Source: Xanthomonas translucens pv. cerealis (GTDB lineage Bacteria; Pseudomonadota; Gammaproteobacteria; Xanthomonadales; Xanthomonadaceae). From it: DNA of 64,000 nt. The DNA lies in contig NZ_CP038228.1 of the NCBI RefSeq assembly GCF_006838285.1, forward strand, positions 2,542,001 to 2,606,000, given 5' to 3'. This document shows, piece by piece, positions 40,249-49,960 of the stretch; position 1 is the stretch's first letter; each line of letters starts with the position of its first letter. The notes under the pieces were generated by a model. The model was not told the DNA's origin. It did no database searches and saw nothing but the letters and a program-made list of their open reading frames with translations. The position numbers were made by a program, and so were the translations under genes.

Positions 40249-43086
40249 TCAGAATCCCAAACGATACCGCAGCGACAGCGCATGATCGTCGCCGCGCGGG
40301 CCGAAGCGCCGGTCGTAGCCGACGCCCAGCGCACTGCTGCCCCAACGCCGGTCCAGGCTGGCGCCGAACAACCCGCCCGACCGCGCCGGCTGCAGATCCA
40401 CCAGCGGCGCCCAGGCATCCACGCCGACGAAGCTGGCCTGGCGCTGCAGCCCTTGCGCGGCCAGGGTCTGCTGCCATTCGGCATAGCCCTGCAGCGACCA
40501 GCCGCGGCCGCCGTAACCGGCACGCAGGCCGGCCAGGGCCTGGCTGCGCGAAGAAGACGCCGCATCGGCCATCAATCCGAAGCCGTCGCCGCCCTGCTCG
40601 CGAAAGCCGTCGCTATCGATGCGGCTGTAGTCGGCGCCGACGTACGGGGTCAACGCCGCCTTGCCGCGCCCGAAGCGGTAGCCGACTTCGATGCTACTGG
40701 ACAGGAAGCGTCCGGCGTAGCGGCTGGACGCATCGGCGACGCGATCGCCGAGCAGCAGACCGCGGTCGAGCTGACGCCGGTACTGCCCGGTGCCCAACTG
40801 CGCCAGCGCGTAGGCATTGCCGCCGACCGCGCCGAGATAGGCCTGGCCCTGCACCTGGCGATCGCGGCTGTGATCCAGACCGCCGTCGCCGCCACCGTCG
40901 GCGCGGCTCTCGCCGAAGGCGAAACCGGCCACGCCATGCTCGCCCAGGCGCAGGTCCTGGCCCATCAGCCAGCCGTCGAGCTGGAACTGGCTGCCGGCGA
41001 AACTGCCCTGCCCGGTGTCGCCCAGGCGCTGGCTCCACGCGCCGATCGCACGCGGTTGCGCGACCAGGCTGTCGAGGCGGCCGGACAGCGCGCGCCGCTG
41101 CAGATCGATGCTGTCGAAGGTCATTGCGGTGGCCGCGGCATGCGCTTGGCCGGACAGGCTGCGCAGCGTCGCCGCCGCCGCCGCCGCGCTCGGCGATTGC
41201 TGCACCGCGCCGGCCGCCTTCAGCAGCGACGCATCCACTGTCGCCGGATCCCTGCTCAGCTGCGAATCAAGCTGCGCGAACGCCGCGTCCACCCGCGTGG
41301 CCGAGGCCAGCGTGGCGGCAGTGACGCTGCCGAAACTCGCCGCCGCGGCGGTGACGCTGAGCGCCTGCACGGTGATCGAAGCGCTGGTACTGTCGTAAGC
41401 GAGCGAAGAGGTCAGGAACACGTTCGACGGCGTGGTCACCGAGGCGAACGTGCCGCTCAGTCCGCCGCTGGTTTCGATCACCTTATAGGCGGTGTTGTTG
41501 ACCACGTAGTCGCGCTTGCCGAGCACGTACAGCGCGCCGCCCTGCAGCGCCGCGGTGCCGGTCACCGAGAGCTTGTCGCCGACCAGCAGCGCCAGCCGGC
41601 CGTTGCTGCCCTGCACGTAGTTGCCGCTCAGGCTCAGCGCCGCGGTGCCGACCTGGAACGTGCCGGCATTGCTGACGTTGCCGCGCAGCGGCCCAGTGCC
41701 GATGAAGGTTGCGCCATTGCTGATCGCCACGTTGGAGCCCAGGCTGGCCGCGCTGAGCGTGCCGGCCTGCACCCGGGTATCGCCGCTGTAGCTGTTCTGG
41801 GTGCCGCTCAGAGTCAAGGTGCCGCTGCCCTGCTTGATCAGGCCACCGCTACCGGCGATGTCGTTGGCCCAGGTCGAGCTGCCGCTGAAGGACACGCTGA
41901 CGTCGCCCCAGTCGAACCGGGCCGGCCCCAACACCGCCTTGCCGACGTTGAGCAAGCCATAGCCGAAGGTGGCGTCCACCCCGGGCGTGCCCAGGTCGGT
42001 GGCGGTGCCGAGCAGGGTCTGCCGCAGCAGATCGTTGCTGAAGTAGGGGAACGCCTGCCACACCAGCGCCGCGGCCCCGGACACCAGCGGCGCAGCGTAC
42101 GACGTGCCGCTACCGTAGTAATAGTCCGGGTTGGCGGTGGCGGTGGTCGCCTTGGGATCGACGAACACTTCGGTACCCGGCGCGACCAGGCAGTAGTGCA
42201 TGGCCACGCCGCAGGCGTTGGAATACGACTCCAGCTTGCTGCCGGTGCTCGCATCCACCGCGGCCACCACCAGCCAGCCGCGTTCCAGGTCCGCCGCCGG
42301 ATGGCTGCTGCCGGGGCCGGGCTGGCTGGGCAGCGCGGCGATGTCCGACGGATCGGCCTTGGCTTCGTTGCCGGCGGCGAAGACCACCAGCCCGCCATGG
42401 CTCAGCACGAACGGACGGTATTCGGCGGCGATCGCATTGGTCGCAGTCGGATCGGTCCAGTAGATGCCGCCCCAGGAATTGTTCATCACCTTGACCCCGG
42501 CGTTGATCAGGTCCTGGTGCACTGAAGCCAGGCCCAGCGCGCCACTGGCCTGGTTGCCCTCGCCGCTGCCGTCGTCGTCGGGCGAGGTATCGCTGATGAT
42601 GCGCGACGACACGATCTGCGCGCCGGGCGCGATGCCGCCGGGCCACGCGCCCACCGCCTTGCCCGCGGCCAGCTGCGCGACCGTGGTGCCGTGGCCGTCG
42701 ACATCGTCGACGTTGACGTTGTTCTTGGCCGGATCGACATAGATCAGGCTGGACACCACGCGTCCGGCCAGCGCCGGATGGTTGCGGTTCACGCCGGTGT
42801 CGACCACGCCGATGCGATAGCCGCTGCCGTCATAGCCGGCGGCGTGCGCGGCCAGCGTATTGGTCAGCGCCAGGTGCGCGTCGAACGCGGGCTGCGGCGA
42901 CGGTGGCGAGGTCGGCGGCGACGTGGGCGGGGAGGTCGGCGGCGGTGGCGGTGGTGGCGAGGTCGGCGGCGGCGAGGTCGGCGGCGGATCGCTACGGGTC
43001 AGCCCGCCACCGCTGCCACCGCCGCATGAGGTCAACGCCATCGCCAGTGCGGTCGCCAGCAGCGACCGGGCCATCAACTTCCGCAT
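40249..43086 (-). CDS. Lipoprotein-type S8 subtilisin autotransporter
   Basis: 945 residues. Signal with lipobox LTSC (Cys21) followed by GGGSGGG and a long (P)nTS-type Pro-rich linker (about 34-66). Subtilase domain: Asp96 (GVVDTGVN), His132 (DGHGTTVA), Ser329 (SGTSYAAPL). Then an autotransporter-associated repeat (GGLIKQGSGTLTLSG) and a 12-strand-type beta-domain at about 690-945 ending in Phe. Architecture is like Neisseria NalP and xanthomonad extracellular serine proteases: passenger exported through the outer membrane and held by lipid. Start 43086 has GGAG 7 bases away; 43089 is equally possible. The linker is DNA-repetitive (42895-42990). Confidence 0.9.
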   Translation of the reverse strand: MRKLMARSLLATALAMALTSCGGGSGGGLTRSDPPPTSPPPTSPPPPPPPTSPPTSPPTSPPSPQPAFDAHLALTNTLAAHAAGYDGSGYRIGVVDTGVNRNHPALAGRVVSSLIYVDPAKNNVNVDDVDGHGTTVAQLAAGKAVGAWPGGIAPGAQIVSSRIISDTSPDDDGSGEGNQASGALGLASVHQDLINAGVKVMNNSWGGIYWTDPTATNAIAAEYRPFVLSHGGLVVFAAGNEAKADPSDIAALPSQPGPGSSHPAADLERGWLVVAAVDASTGSKLESYSNACGVAMHYCLVAPGTEVFVDPKATTATANPDYYYGSGTSYAAPLVSGAAALVWQAFPYFSNDLLRQTLLGTATDLGTPGVDATFGYGLLNVGKAVLGPARFDWGDVSVSFSGSSTWANDIAGSGGLIKQGSGTLTLSGTQNSYSGDTRVQAGTLSAASLGSNVAISNGATFIGTGPLRGNVSNAGTFQVGTAALSLSGNYVQGSNGRLALLVGDKLSVTGTAALQGGALYVLGKRDYVVNNTAYKVIETSGGLSGTFASVTTPSNVFLTSSLAYDSTSASITVQALSVTAAAASFGSVTAATLASATRVDAAFAQLDSQLSRDPATVDASLLKAAGAVQQSPSAAAAAATLRSLSGQAHAAATAMTFDSIDLQRRALSGRLDSLVAQPRAIGAWSQRLGDTGQGSFAGSQFQLDGWLMGQDLRLGEHGVAGFAFGESRADGGGDGGLDHSRDRQVQGQAYLGAVGGNAYALAQLGTGQYRRQLDRGLLLGDRVADASSRYAGRFLSSSIEVGYRFGRGKAALTPYVGADYSRIDSDGFREQGGDGFGLMADAASSSRSQALAGLRAGYGGRGWSLQGYAEWQQTLAAQGLQRQASFVGVDAWAPLVDLQPARSGGLFGASLDRRWGSSALGVGYDRRFGPRGDDHALSLRYRLGF

Positions 43087-43279
43087 CATCTCTCTCCAGA
43101 TAAGCATGCCGGCCAAATCGGCGGGCAACGGTGCGTTGGCGGCCGCAAACCGGCGGCCTGAATCGCCACGAATCTACACCGGAATTGCGTCCCCGCCACC
43201 CTCCCCGCCCGCGCGCCGCGATTGGCAGCAGCGACGCCGAGGCAGATAATCCGGGGCTTATCTTTCGCAAGGGTTTGCC

Positions 43280-44455
43280 ATGACCGAGATCGTGATCGCC
43301 GCGGCCAAGCGCACCGCCATCGGCGCCTTCCTGGGCCAGTTCAACGGCGTGCCCACGCCGGAACTCGGCGCCGCGGCCATCCGCGCCGCGCTGGAGCAGT
43401 CCGGCATCCCCGCCGCCGACGTATCGGAGGTAATCATGGGCTGCGTGCTGCCGGCCAACCTCGGCCAGGCCCCGGCGCGCCAGGCCGCGCGCGCGGCCGG
43501 CGTGCCAGACGCCACCGGCGCCACCACGATCAACAAGGTCTGCGGCTCGGGCATGAAGGCGATCATGCTCGGCCACGATCTGATCAAGGCCTGCTCGGCC
43601 AGCATCGTCGTCGCCGGCGGCATGGAATCGATGAGCAACGCCCCGCACCTACTGCCGAGTTCGCGCACCGGCAACCGCTACGGCAACTTCCAGGCGGTCG
43701 ATCACATGGCCTGGGACGGCCTGACCAACCCCGACGACGGCCAGGCCATGGGCGTGTTCGGCGAGGCCACCGCAGCGAAATTCGGCTTCAGCCGACAGGA
43801 CCAGGACGCCTATGCGATCGAGTCGGTGACGCGCGCGCAGGCCGCGCAACGCGATGGCGCCTTCGATGCCGAGATCGTGCCGGTGCGCGTGGCCACCCGC
43901 AAGGGCGAGACGGTGTTCGCCAGCGACGAGCAACCGGGCAAGTCCGACATCGCCAAGATTCCCACGCTGAAACCGGCGTTCAAGAAGGACGGCACGGTCA
44001 CCGCCGCCAGCTCCTCCAGCATTTCCGACGGCGCCGCCGCCACGGTGCTGCTCAGCGCCGACGACGCCGCCCGCCGCGGCATCGCGCCGCTGGCGCGGAT
44101 CGCCGGCCACGCGACCTTCTCGCAGGCTCCGGAATGGTTCACCACGGCCCCGGTCGGCGCGATCAGGAAGCTGCTCGAACAGGTCGGCTGGAGCCTGGAC
44201 CAGGTCGATCTGTTCGAGATCAACGAAGCGTTCGCGGTGGTGCCGATGGTGCCGATCAAGGAGCTGGGCCTGGACCCGGCCAAGGTCAACGTCAACGGCG
44301 GCGCCTGCGCGCTCGGCCATCCGATCGGCGCATCCGGCGCGCGGCTGGTGGTGACATTGCTAAACGCGTTGCGCACGCGCGGCGGACGCCGCGGAATCGC
44401 GACCCTGTGCATCGGTGGCGGCGAGGCGACAGCGGTCGCCATCGAATTGATTTAA
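43280..44455 (+). CDS. Acetyl-CoA C-acetyltransferase / thiolase
   Basis: 391 residues, complete thiolase. Nucleophile Cys88 in NKVCGSGMK, then GGMESMSNAP, NEAFAVVP, GGACALGHPIGASGAR (His base) and CIGGGEATA (second Cys). It condenses or cleaves acetyl-CoA with acyl-CoA; the motif set is that of biosynthetic/degradative acetoacetyl-CoA thiolases. Stands as a single gene with the stop 42 bp before a TTGACA box. Which pathway it serves cannot be told from the neighbours. Confidence 0.93.
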   Translation: MTEIVIAAAKRTAIGAFLGQFNGVPTPELGAAAIRAALEQSGIPAADVSEVIMGCVLPANLGQAPARQAARAAGVPDATGATTINKVCGSGMKAIMLGHDLIKACSASIVVAGGMESMSNAPHLLPSSRTGNRYGNFQAVDHMAWDGLTNPDDGQAMGVFGEATAAKFGFSRQDQDAYAIESVTRAQAAQRDGAFDAEIVPVRVATRKGETVFASDEQPGKSDIAKIPTLKPAFKKDGTVTAASSSSISDGAAATVLLSADDAARRGIAPLARIAGHATFSQAPEWFTTAPVGAIRKLLEQVGWSLDQVDLFEINEAFAVVPMVPIKELGLDPAKVNVNGGACALGHPIGASGARLVVTLLNALRTRGGRRGIATLCIGGGEATAVAIELI

Positions 44456-44497
44456 TTGGGATTAACCCTTAAAATACAAAAATGAATGCGCGTACGC

Positions 44498-44526
44498 TTG
44501 ACAGCCGACTTTGGCTTGTCATCATG
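44498..44526 (+). promoter_or_regulatory. Putative promoter of the Ala-rich lipoprotein gene
   Basis: A consensus -35 TTGACA at 44498-44503 with a weak -10 (ATCATG) at 44521-44526, spacing 17, and about 50 bp before the ATG. The spacer contains a near-palindrome TGACAGCC-GACTTT-GGCTTGTCA. Confidence 0.45.
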
Positions 44527-44578
44527 TTGAGGGCGCGCAATAGCGCGTTGCCTAACTAAACGACGAGGATAGACACAC

Positions 44579-44923
44579 ATGAGCATCAACAAGCTGCTGA
44601 TCGCAATGGCCCTGGGCCTGGCCCTGGCCGCGTGCTCGAAGCAGGAGCAGGCGCAGGACGCCGCTGCTTCGGCTAACGAAGCTGCCACCGACGCGCAGGC
44701 TGCTGCCGACCAGGCTTCGGCCGCCGGTGCCCCCACCGCCGATTCCGCCCAGGCTGCTGCCGATACGGCCGCTACCGCTGCCAACACCGCTGCCGACGCT
44801 TCGGCCGCTACCGCCGCTGCCCCGACCGATGCCGCTGCCGACAAGGCTGCCGACACCGCCAAGGTTGCTGACGACACCGCCGGTAAGGCCAAGGACGCTG
44901 CCGAAGAAGCCAAGAAGAAGTAA
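44579..44923 (+). CDS. Small Ala-rich lipoprotein
   Basis: 114 residues: MSINKLLIAMALGLALAAC gives a type II signal with lipobox LAAC, and the mature part is almost only Ala/Asp/Thr/Glu/Lys in a heptad-like pattern (NEAATDAQAAADQASAAG, AADKAADTAKVADDTAGKA), predicted long helix. Likely a periplasmic outer-membrane-tethered helical lipoprotein, comparable with Lpp/OprI-type structural lipoproteins. GAGGA ribosome site and its own strong terminator suggest high, monocistronic expression. A paralogue lies at 48060. Confidence 0.82.
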   Translation: MSINKLLIAMALGLALAACSKQEQAQDAAASANEAATDAQAAADQASAAGAPTADSAQAAADTAATAANTAADASAATAAAPTDAAADKAADTAKVADDTAGKAKDAAEEAKKK

Positions 44924-44948
44924 TCACTTCTCGCTTCAGGCACGTCTG

Positions 44949-44985
44949 AAAAAGCCGCTGGTTCGCCAGCGGCTTTTTCTTTGCC
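44949..44985 (+). terminator. Strong intrinsic terminator with UUCG tetraloop
   Basis: A 13-bp perfect stem (44949-44961 with 44966-44978) closed by TTCG and followed by a T-rich tail. One of the best terminators in the window, 26 bp past the lipoprotein stop. Confidence 0.92.
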
Positions 44986-45136
44986 TGCGATTCGCCAAGG
45001 CAGGCGCGACACCTGCGGCCGCACACTGCGCCGGGCATTGGGCCGACGCTGTCATTCATTGGCCAGCGCGAGCGCCTTGCCGGTGCCAGCGTCGCCGCCA
45101 CTTCCCGGCCGCCTTCCTTTCGCAACGGACTTGCCC

Positions 45137-46813
45137 ATGATCATCGGTATCGACCTCGGCACCACGCATTCCCTGATCGGCGCCTATTCCGCGCAAGGCA
45201 GCCGCCTGTTTGCCAATGCGCTCGGCGAACTGCTGACCCGTCGGTGGTCAGCGCCGACGACAGCGGCATCCTGGTCGGCCAGGCCGCGCGCGAACGCCTG
45301 GTCAGCCACCCGCAGCGCAGCGTGGTGGCGTTCAAGCGCTGGATGGGCAGCGACCGCGAGACCGTGCCGGGAGAGCATCGCTTCCGCCCGGAGGAACTGT
45401 CGGCAATGGTGCTGCGCGCGTTGCTGGCCGATGCCGAAGCCGCACTCGGCGAAACAGTGCGCGAAGCGGAGATCGGCATGCCGGCGTATTTCTCCGACGC
45501 GCAGCGCAAAGCCACCCGCGCCGCCGGCGAACTGGCCGGGATCCGCGTCGAACGGCTGATCAACGAGCCCACCGCGGCGGCCCTCGCCTATGGCCTGAAG
45601 GAACGCCAGGGCCATGGCCGCTTCCTGGTGCTGGATCTGGGCGGCGGCAGCTTCGACGTGTCGATCCTGGAGATGTTCGAAGGCGTCATCGAGGTCCACG
45701 CCAGCGCCGGCGACAACGTCCTCGGCGGCGAGGATTTCGTGGAACTGCTGCTGCACGCCTTCCTGGCCGACCACGCGCTCGCGCCGCAGGCGCTGAGCGT
45801 GCAGGAAAGCGGCCAGCTGCGGCGACGCCTGGAAGCGCTGTCCAGTGCCAGGGAGGCGACAGTGGAGATCGGCGTGGCCGGCCAGGCGCTGCACTGGACG
45901 CTGCACGAGGACCGCTTCAACCAGCTGGCCGAGCCGTTGCTGCAGCGCATGCGCGCGCCGCTGGAGCGGGCGATGCGCGATGCGCGACTGCAGCCAGCGC
46001 AGCTGGACGAGATCGTGCTGGTCGGCGGCGCCACGCGCATGCCACTGGTCGCCAGGCTGGTCACGCGCATGTTCGGACGCTTGCCGATGCGCCACATCAA
46101 CCCCGACCAAGCGGTGACGCTGGGCGCGACAGTGGCGGCCGGAATGAAAGCGCGCGACGCCGCGCTGGAGGAAGTGATCCTCACCGACGTGTGCCCATAC
46201 ACGCTCGGCACCGAGGTCGCCTCGCACGACGCGCAAGGCCAGCTGCGCGCCGGCCTGTTCCACCCGATCATCCAGCGCAACAGCACCGTGCCGATCAGCC
46301 GCGAGGATACGTTCTACCCAATCCACGACGCGCAGGAACACCTGGTGATCGGCGTTTACCAGGGCGAGAGCCCACTGGTGACCAAGAACATCAAGCTCGG
46401 CGAGCTGCGGATGGCGCTGCCCAGGCACCTGCCCAAAGCCGAGAAAGGCGTCACCACCCGCTTCACCTACGACAATAACGGCCTGCTGCAGGTAGAGGTG
46501 ACCGAGCATCACAGCGGCCGCAAGCACGAACTGATCCTGGAGCAGAACCCCGGCCTGCTCGACGCCGGGCAGATCCGCGAACGGCTCGCCGCATTGCGCG
46601 GCGCTGAAGATCCATCCGCGCGAACAGCAGGACAACCTGAGCCTGCTGGCGCGTGCCGAACGCATGTACGAGGAGTACCTGGACCTGCGCGAGCAGATCC
46701 AGGCCTGGATCGTCGTCTTCCGCGGCGCGCTCGACACCCAGGACCTGCGTCTGATCGACGAGCACCGCCAGCGCCTCGGCGAGACGCTGGACGCACTGGA
46801 GCGGCACGTTTGA
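45137..46813 (+). pseudogene. hscC: HscC-type Hsp70 chaperone gene with two frameshifts
   Basis: MIIGIDLGTTHSLIGAYSAQG at 45137 is the Hsp70 start of the HscC subfamily. The frame shifts by -1 in the CCC at 45237-45239 (LLT-P-SVVSADDSG needs one more C), continues as INEPTAAALAYG, VLDLGGGSFDVSILEMF and LVGGATRMPLVA, then shifts back (+1) near 46600-46605 so that LKIHPREQQDNLSLLARAER follows, ending at 46813. Net length equals 559 codons, normal for HscC. All ATPase and substrate-domain motifs are present across frames. Recent loss or assembly error. The stop overlaps the TTG of the J-protein gene. Confidence 0.8.
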
Positions 46814-47969
46814 ACTGGGCGTTGCGGTGGCTGCAACTGCCGCCGGATGCCGACGAAACCGCGATCAAGCGCAGCTACGCCAAGCTGCTGCGCCAGCATC
46901 GCCCGGATACCGACCCGGACGGTTTCCAGCAACTGCACGCGGCCTACCCGTCGGCGCTGGCCTGGGCGCGCGCGGCGGCGACGCCGACGAGGACGTTGAA
47001 GACGCTGGAGACGAGGATGCTCGCGGCGCGGCGCAGACCGCGACTTTTGCTGCCAGTCCTGGCGCCAGCGATGGCGATGGCGATGGCGATGGCGACGATC
47101 GCCGCGACGCACGGCCGAATCCAGCGATTGCGTTCGGCACGCATAGCGATTTCCTCGATGACCACCGGCCACACCCCGAAACCGGGAGTCACGCCCCACG
47201 CCCGACGCAGCAGCCCCAGCTGACGCCAGCACCGCAGCTCGATGTGGCTACACCGCCGACGTTCGACCACGATGCGCTGTGGGCGAGTCTGATGCCGGGA
47301 CGGCCGAGCACCCTGCGCCGCTTGCTCATATGCCTGGACCAGGGCCATGTCGACGGCCTGCCCGCGCCGGTGGACCGGCAGCAGATCGACTTCTGGATGC
47401 GCGCCAGCGAGGCCGGCTACCTGACCCGGGCGCGGCTGTCGGTCGGCCTGCTGCGTTGCGCCGCCACCGCGCTGTTGGTGACCATCGTCGTGCTGCTGGC
47501 GAGCGCCACCAGCGCCTGGTCGCCGGAGCCGGCGCCGATGTCCCTGGCGCTGAAGCGCAGCGGCCTGGCGGCCCTGGCGATCGTCGCGCTGTGGATGGGG
47601 TGGCTGCTCGCCGGCGTATTGCTGCGCTGGCAGGGCGAAGCGGAGTCGGACGATCGCTCGCCGGCGCCGCACTGGCTACGCTGGTCTTTCGTTCCGCTGC
47701 TGGCCGGCATCGGCCTGGGCGTGAGCGAGATCCCCGGGCAGCGGCTGGCCGGCGGCGTCATCGCCAGCATCGCATTGCTCATGTCGTTGGTGCGGCTATG
47801 GCGGCGAAGCGGGCGCCCCTACCGTCTGAACAGCACCATGCTCTGGCTGGCCTTCCTGGCACCGAGCATGGCCCAGTCGCTCGCGGTCGCGTTCAGCGCG
47901 GCGCTGGCGCTGGGCCTGTGGACGTGGGACCTGCTGCGCCACCACCGGCTGCGCTGGCGGCGTTCCTGA
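46810..47969 (+). pseudogene. DjlC-like J-domain membrane protein gene with one frameshift
   Basis: A TTG start (46810) overlapping the hscC stop begins LNWALRWLQLPPDADETAIK, RSYAKLLRQHRPDTDPDGF, a degenerate J domain (HRPD in place of HPD). After SALAWAR a one-base shift (about 46970-46980, in a GCGCGCGGCGGCG run) leads to GGDADEDVEDAGDEDARGAA, an acidic linker, then about six hydrophobic segments (TALLVTIVVLLASATSAW, LAALAIVALWMGWLLAGVLL and others) ending RWRRS. E. coli HscC has matching membrane J-proteins (DjlB/DjlC), so this was its partner. Not recoverable in one frame. Confidence 0.75.
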
Positions 47970-48059
47970 ACGCGAGCCGCTGGCGATCGCCCGCATTGAC
48001 ACCAACTGCATGCGCGCCCGCCTAGGCTGCGCCGCATCAATCAGCAACGGAGAACGCGC

Positions 48060-48419
48060 ATGAACAAGACCCCGATCGCGGCAATGGCACTGTTGGGCGC
48101 CCTGGCGCTGGCCGCCTGCCAAGGCCCGGAAGCGCAGCAGGCGCAGCGCGACGCCAAGGTCGCCGCCGAGCAGACCGGCGAAGCGGCCAAGGAAGTCGCC
48201 GACCAGGCCGCGCAGACCGGTCGCGAAGTCGCCGCCGACGCCCGCGACGCCGCGCACCACGCCGCCCACTCCGAAGCCGTGCAGGATGCCTCTGCCGCCG
48301 CCAAGGAAGCGGCCGCCGATGCCAGCGAGGCCACCGCCAGCGCGGCGCAAAAGCTCGCCGACAAGGCGCGCGAGAAGGCCAACCAAGATCCGCACAACAG
48401 CGACAGCGAAAAGCATTGA
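48060..48419 (+). CDS. Second Ala-rich helical lipoprotein
   Basis: 119 residues with signal MNKTPIAAMALLGALALAAC (lipobox LAAC) and a Gln/Ala/Asp/Glu/Lys helix with 11-residue periodicity (EAAKEVADQAAQTGREVAADARDAAHHAA shortened to its key pattern). Composition and layout match the lipoprotein at 44579, so they are probably paralogues. Predicted periplasmic. GGAGAA ribosome site. Followed by a 19-bp perfect hairpin. Confidence 0.82.
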   Translation: MNKTPIAAMALLGALALAACQGPEAQQAQRDAKVAAEQTGEAAKEVADQAAQTGREVAADARDAAHHAAHSEAVQDASAAAKEAAADASEATASAAQKLADKAREKANQDPHNSDSEKH

Positions 48420-48445
48420 CGCAATGCCCGCTGCACCCGCGCTCG

Positions 48446-48490
48446 GCGCGGGATGCGGCGGGCGTGTCCCGCGCCCGCCGCATCCCGCGC
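48446..48490 (+). terminator. 19-bp perfect GC hairpin after lipoprotein
   Basis: Arms 48446-48464 and 48472-48490 pair perfectly around a 7-base loop, 27 bp past the stop at 48419. No T run follows, so termination efficiency is uncertain; it could block 3' exonucleases. Confidence 0.6.
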
Positions 48491-48501
48491 GATGTCGCAA
48501 G

Positions 48502-48533
48502 CACTTAGCACCGCGGCCACTTAGCACCGCGGC
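48502..48533. repeat. Tandem 16-bp repeat (CACTTAGCACCGCGGC, two copies)
   Basis: Two adjacent copies at 48502-48517 and 48518-48533 between the lipoprotein hairpin and the broken GGDEF gene. Function unknown; a possible slippage product. Confidence 0.6.
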
Positions 48534-48597
48534 GTACCCCAAGATTCTTTTCCAGTATCCAGCTTGGGTCGATCCGCTGCCTGGTCACACTCTGCAC

Positions 48598-49756
48598 ATG
48601 CCGACATTCCACAGCGTGCGGATCAGAACTTGCCTGGCGCTTCTGTTTTCCGCCCTGATCTTCGTCTCGATCGGATTCGGCGTGTTCTCCGGTGCGCGAC
48701 GTTCGATCTGCGATGCGGCACGCGTGGCCCACACCCATCAGGCGCTGCGCAGCATCGACGAAGTGCAAGCGAGCCTGCTGCTGGCCGAGACCGCGGCACG
48801 CGGCTACTGAGCTGCGTGGACCCCAAGGAAGCGCTGGCGGTGACCGCGCGCATGCTCGTCGCATTGATGCCCGACGCCGGCGGTGGCGTGTATCTGTTGG
48901 CGCCTCCAGGGATCGCGCCGAATCCATCGTCGCCTGGGGCGAGCCGCCGGTAAGCAGCAAAGCGGCCGTGGCGCCGGCACCGTGCTGGGTGCTGCGCCGC
49001 GACAAGACCCATATCGTGCATGCGCTGCGCCACGACGCGGCGTGCGCGCATCTGCGCGAGGATCCGCAGGCGGTCGGCGCCAGCAGCGCCTGCATTCCGT
49101 TGTCGGCGCAGGGCACGCAGCTGGGCTTCGTGTTCCTGGCCGGCCCCGGCCCCGGCCGCGGGCCGCGGCCGCGCATCGCCATCGCCGCAGCTGTCGATGG
49201 CGCTGAGCAACCTGCGCCTGCGCGAATCGCTGCACCGGCAGTCGATCCGCGAACCGCTCACCGGCCTGTTCAACCGCCGCCACCTGGATGAGTCGCTGAA
49301 CCACGAACTGGCGCGCTGCGCACGCAGCTCGGTGCCGTTGTCGCTGCTGATGCTGGACGTGGCCACTTCAAGCGCTTCAACGATCTACACGGCCACGGCG
49401 GCAGCGACAGCCTGCTCGCCGCGGTCGGGCAGATGCTGGCGTCGCGGCTGCGCGGCGAGGACATCGCCTGCCGCTACGGCGGCGAGGAATTCACCGTGAT
49501 CCTGCCGGAAACCGACGCGGAGGCGGCGCTGGCGATCGCCGAGCAGATCCGCGCCGCCGCACAGCAAATGCGCACCACGCTGGACGGCAAAGCACTGCCG
49601 GGGGTGACGCTGTCGATCGGACTGGCCAGCTATTCGGGCGACGGCGTGGTCGCCACCACGCTGCTGCGCAAGGCCGATGCAGCGCTGTACCGGGCCAAGC
49701 GCAACGGCCGCAACCAGGTGCAGCCGTTCGATCCGGCGCTGGACGCAATGGGCTGA
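48598..49756 (+). pseudogene. CHASE3-GGDEF diguanylate cyclase gene, multiply broken
   Basis: Starts MPTFHSVRIRTCLALLFSAL (membrane anchor) and a CHASE3-like VAHTHQALRSIDEVQ, ending at a TGA (48808-48810) after AETAARGY. A block of about 100-150 residues is missing, then a GAF-like part (VDPKEALAVTARMLVALMPD), a frameshift near 48908, another near 49188, then NLRLRESLHRQSIREPLTGL and a third shift at 49363 in DVDHFKRFND (GTGGCCAC lacks one base). The last piece has the active-site CRYGGEEFTVILPE (GGEEF). No product could be active. Once a c-di-GMP cyclase. Confidence 0.8.
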
Positions 49757-49960
49757 GGCCCATCGCGTCGCGATGGGAAGGCACGCTGCGTCTTGCGGCC
49801 TGCCGCCCAGGCCGCCGGAGACGGCAACGTGGCCATGCGATCGCGCTGCAGGCCGTGGACCCGATCGCGGCATACGAAGCGCACTTTAGCGATGGTTGTC
49901 ACAAAAACTGAGCGGTAGAGCGGCGATAGTCGGTGTTCCCCCGACTGGAGACGTCTTCGC

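Noticed and set aside
40282..42525. Plus-strand open frame opposite the autotransporter
   Set aside because: Shadow of the repetitive, GC-rich passenger and barrel sequence.
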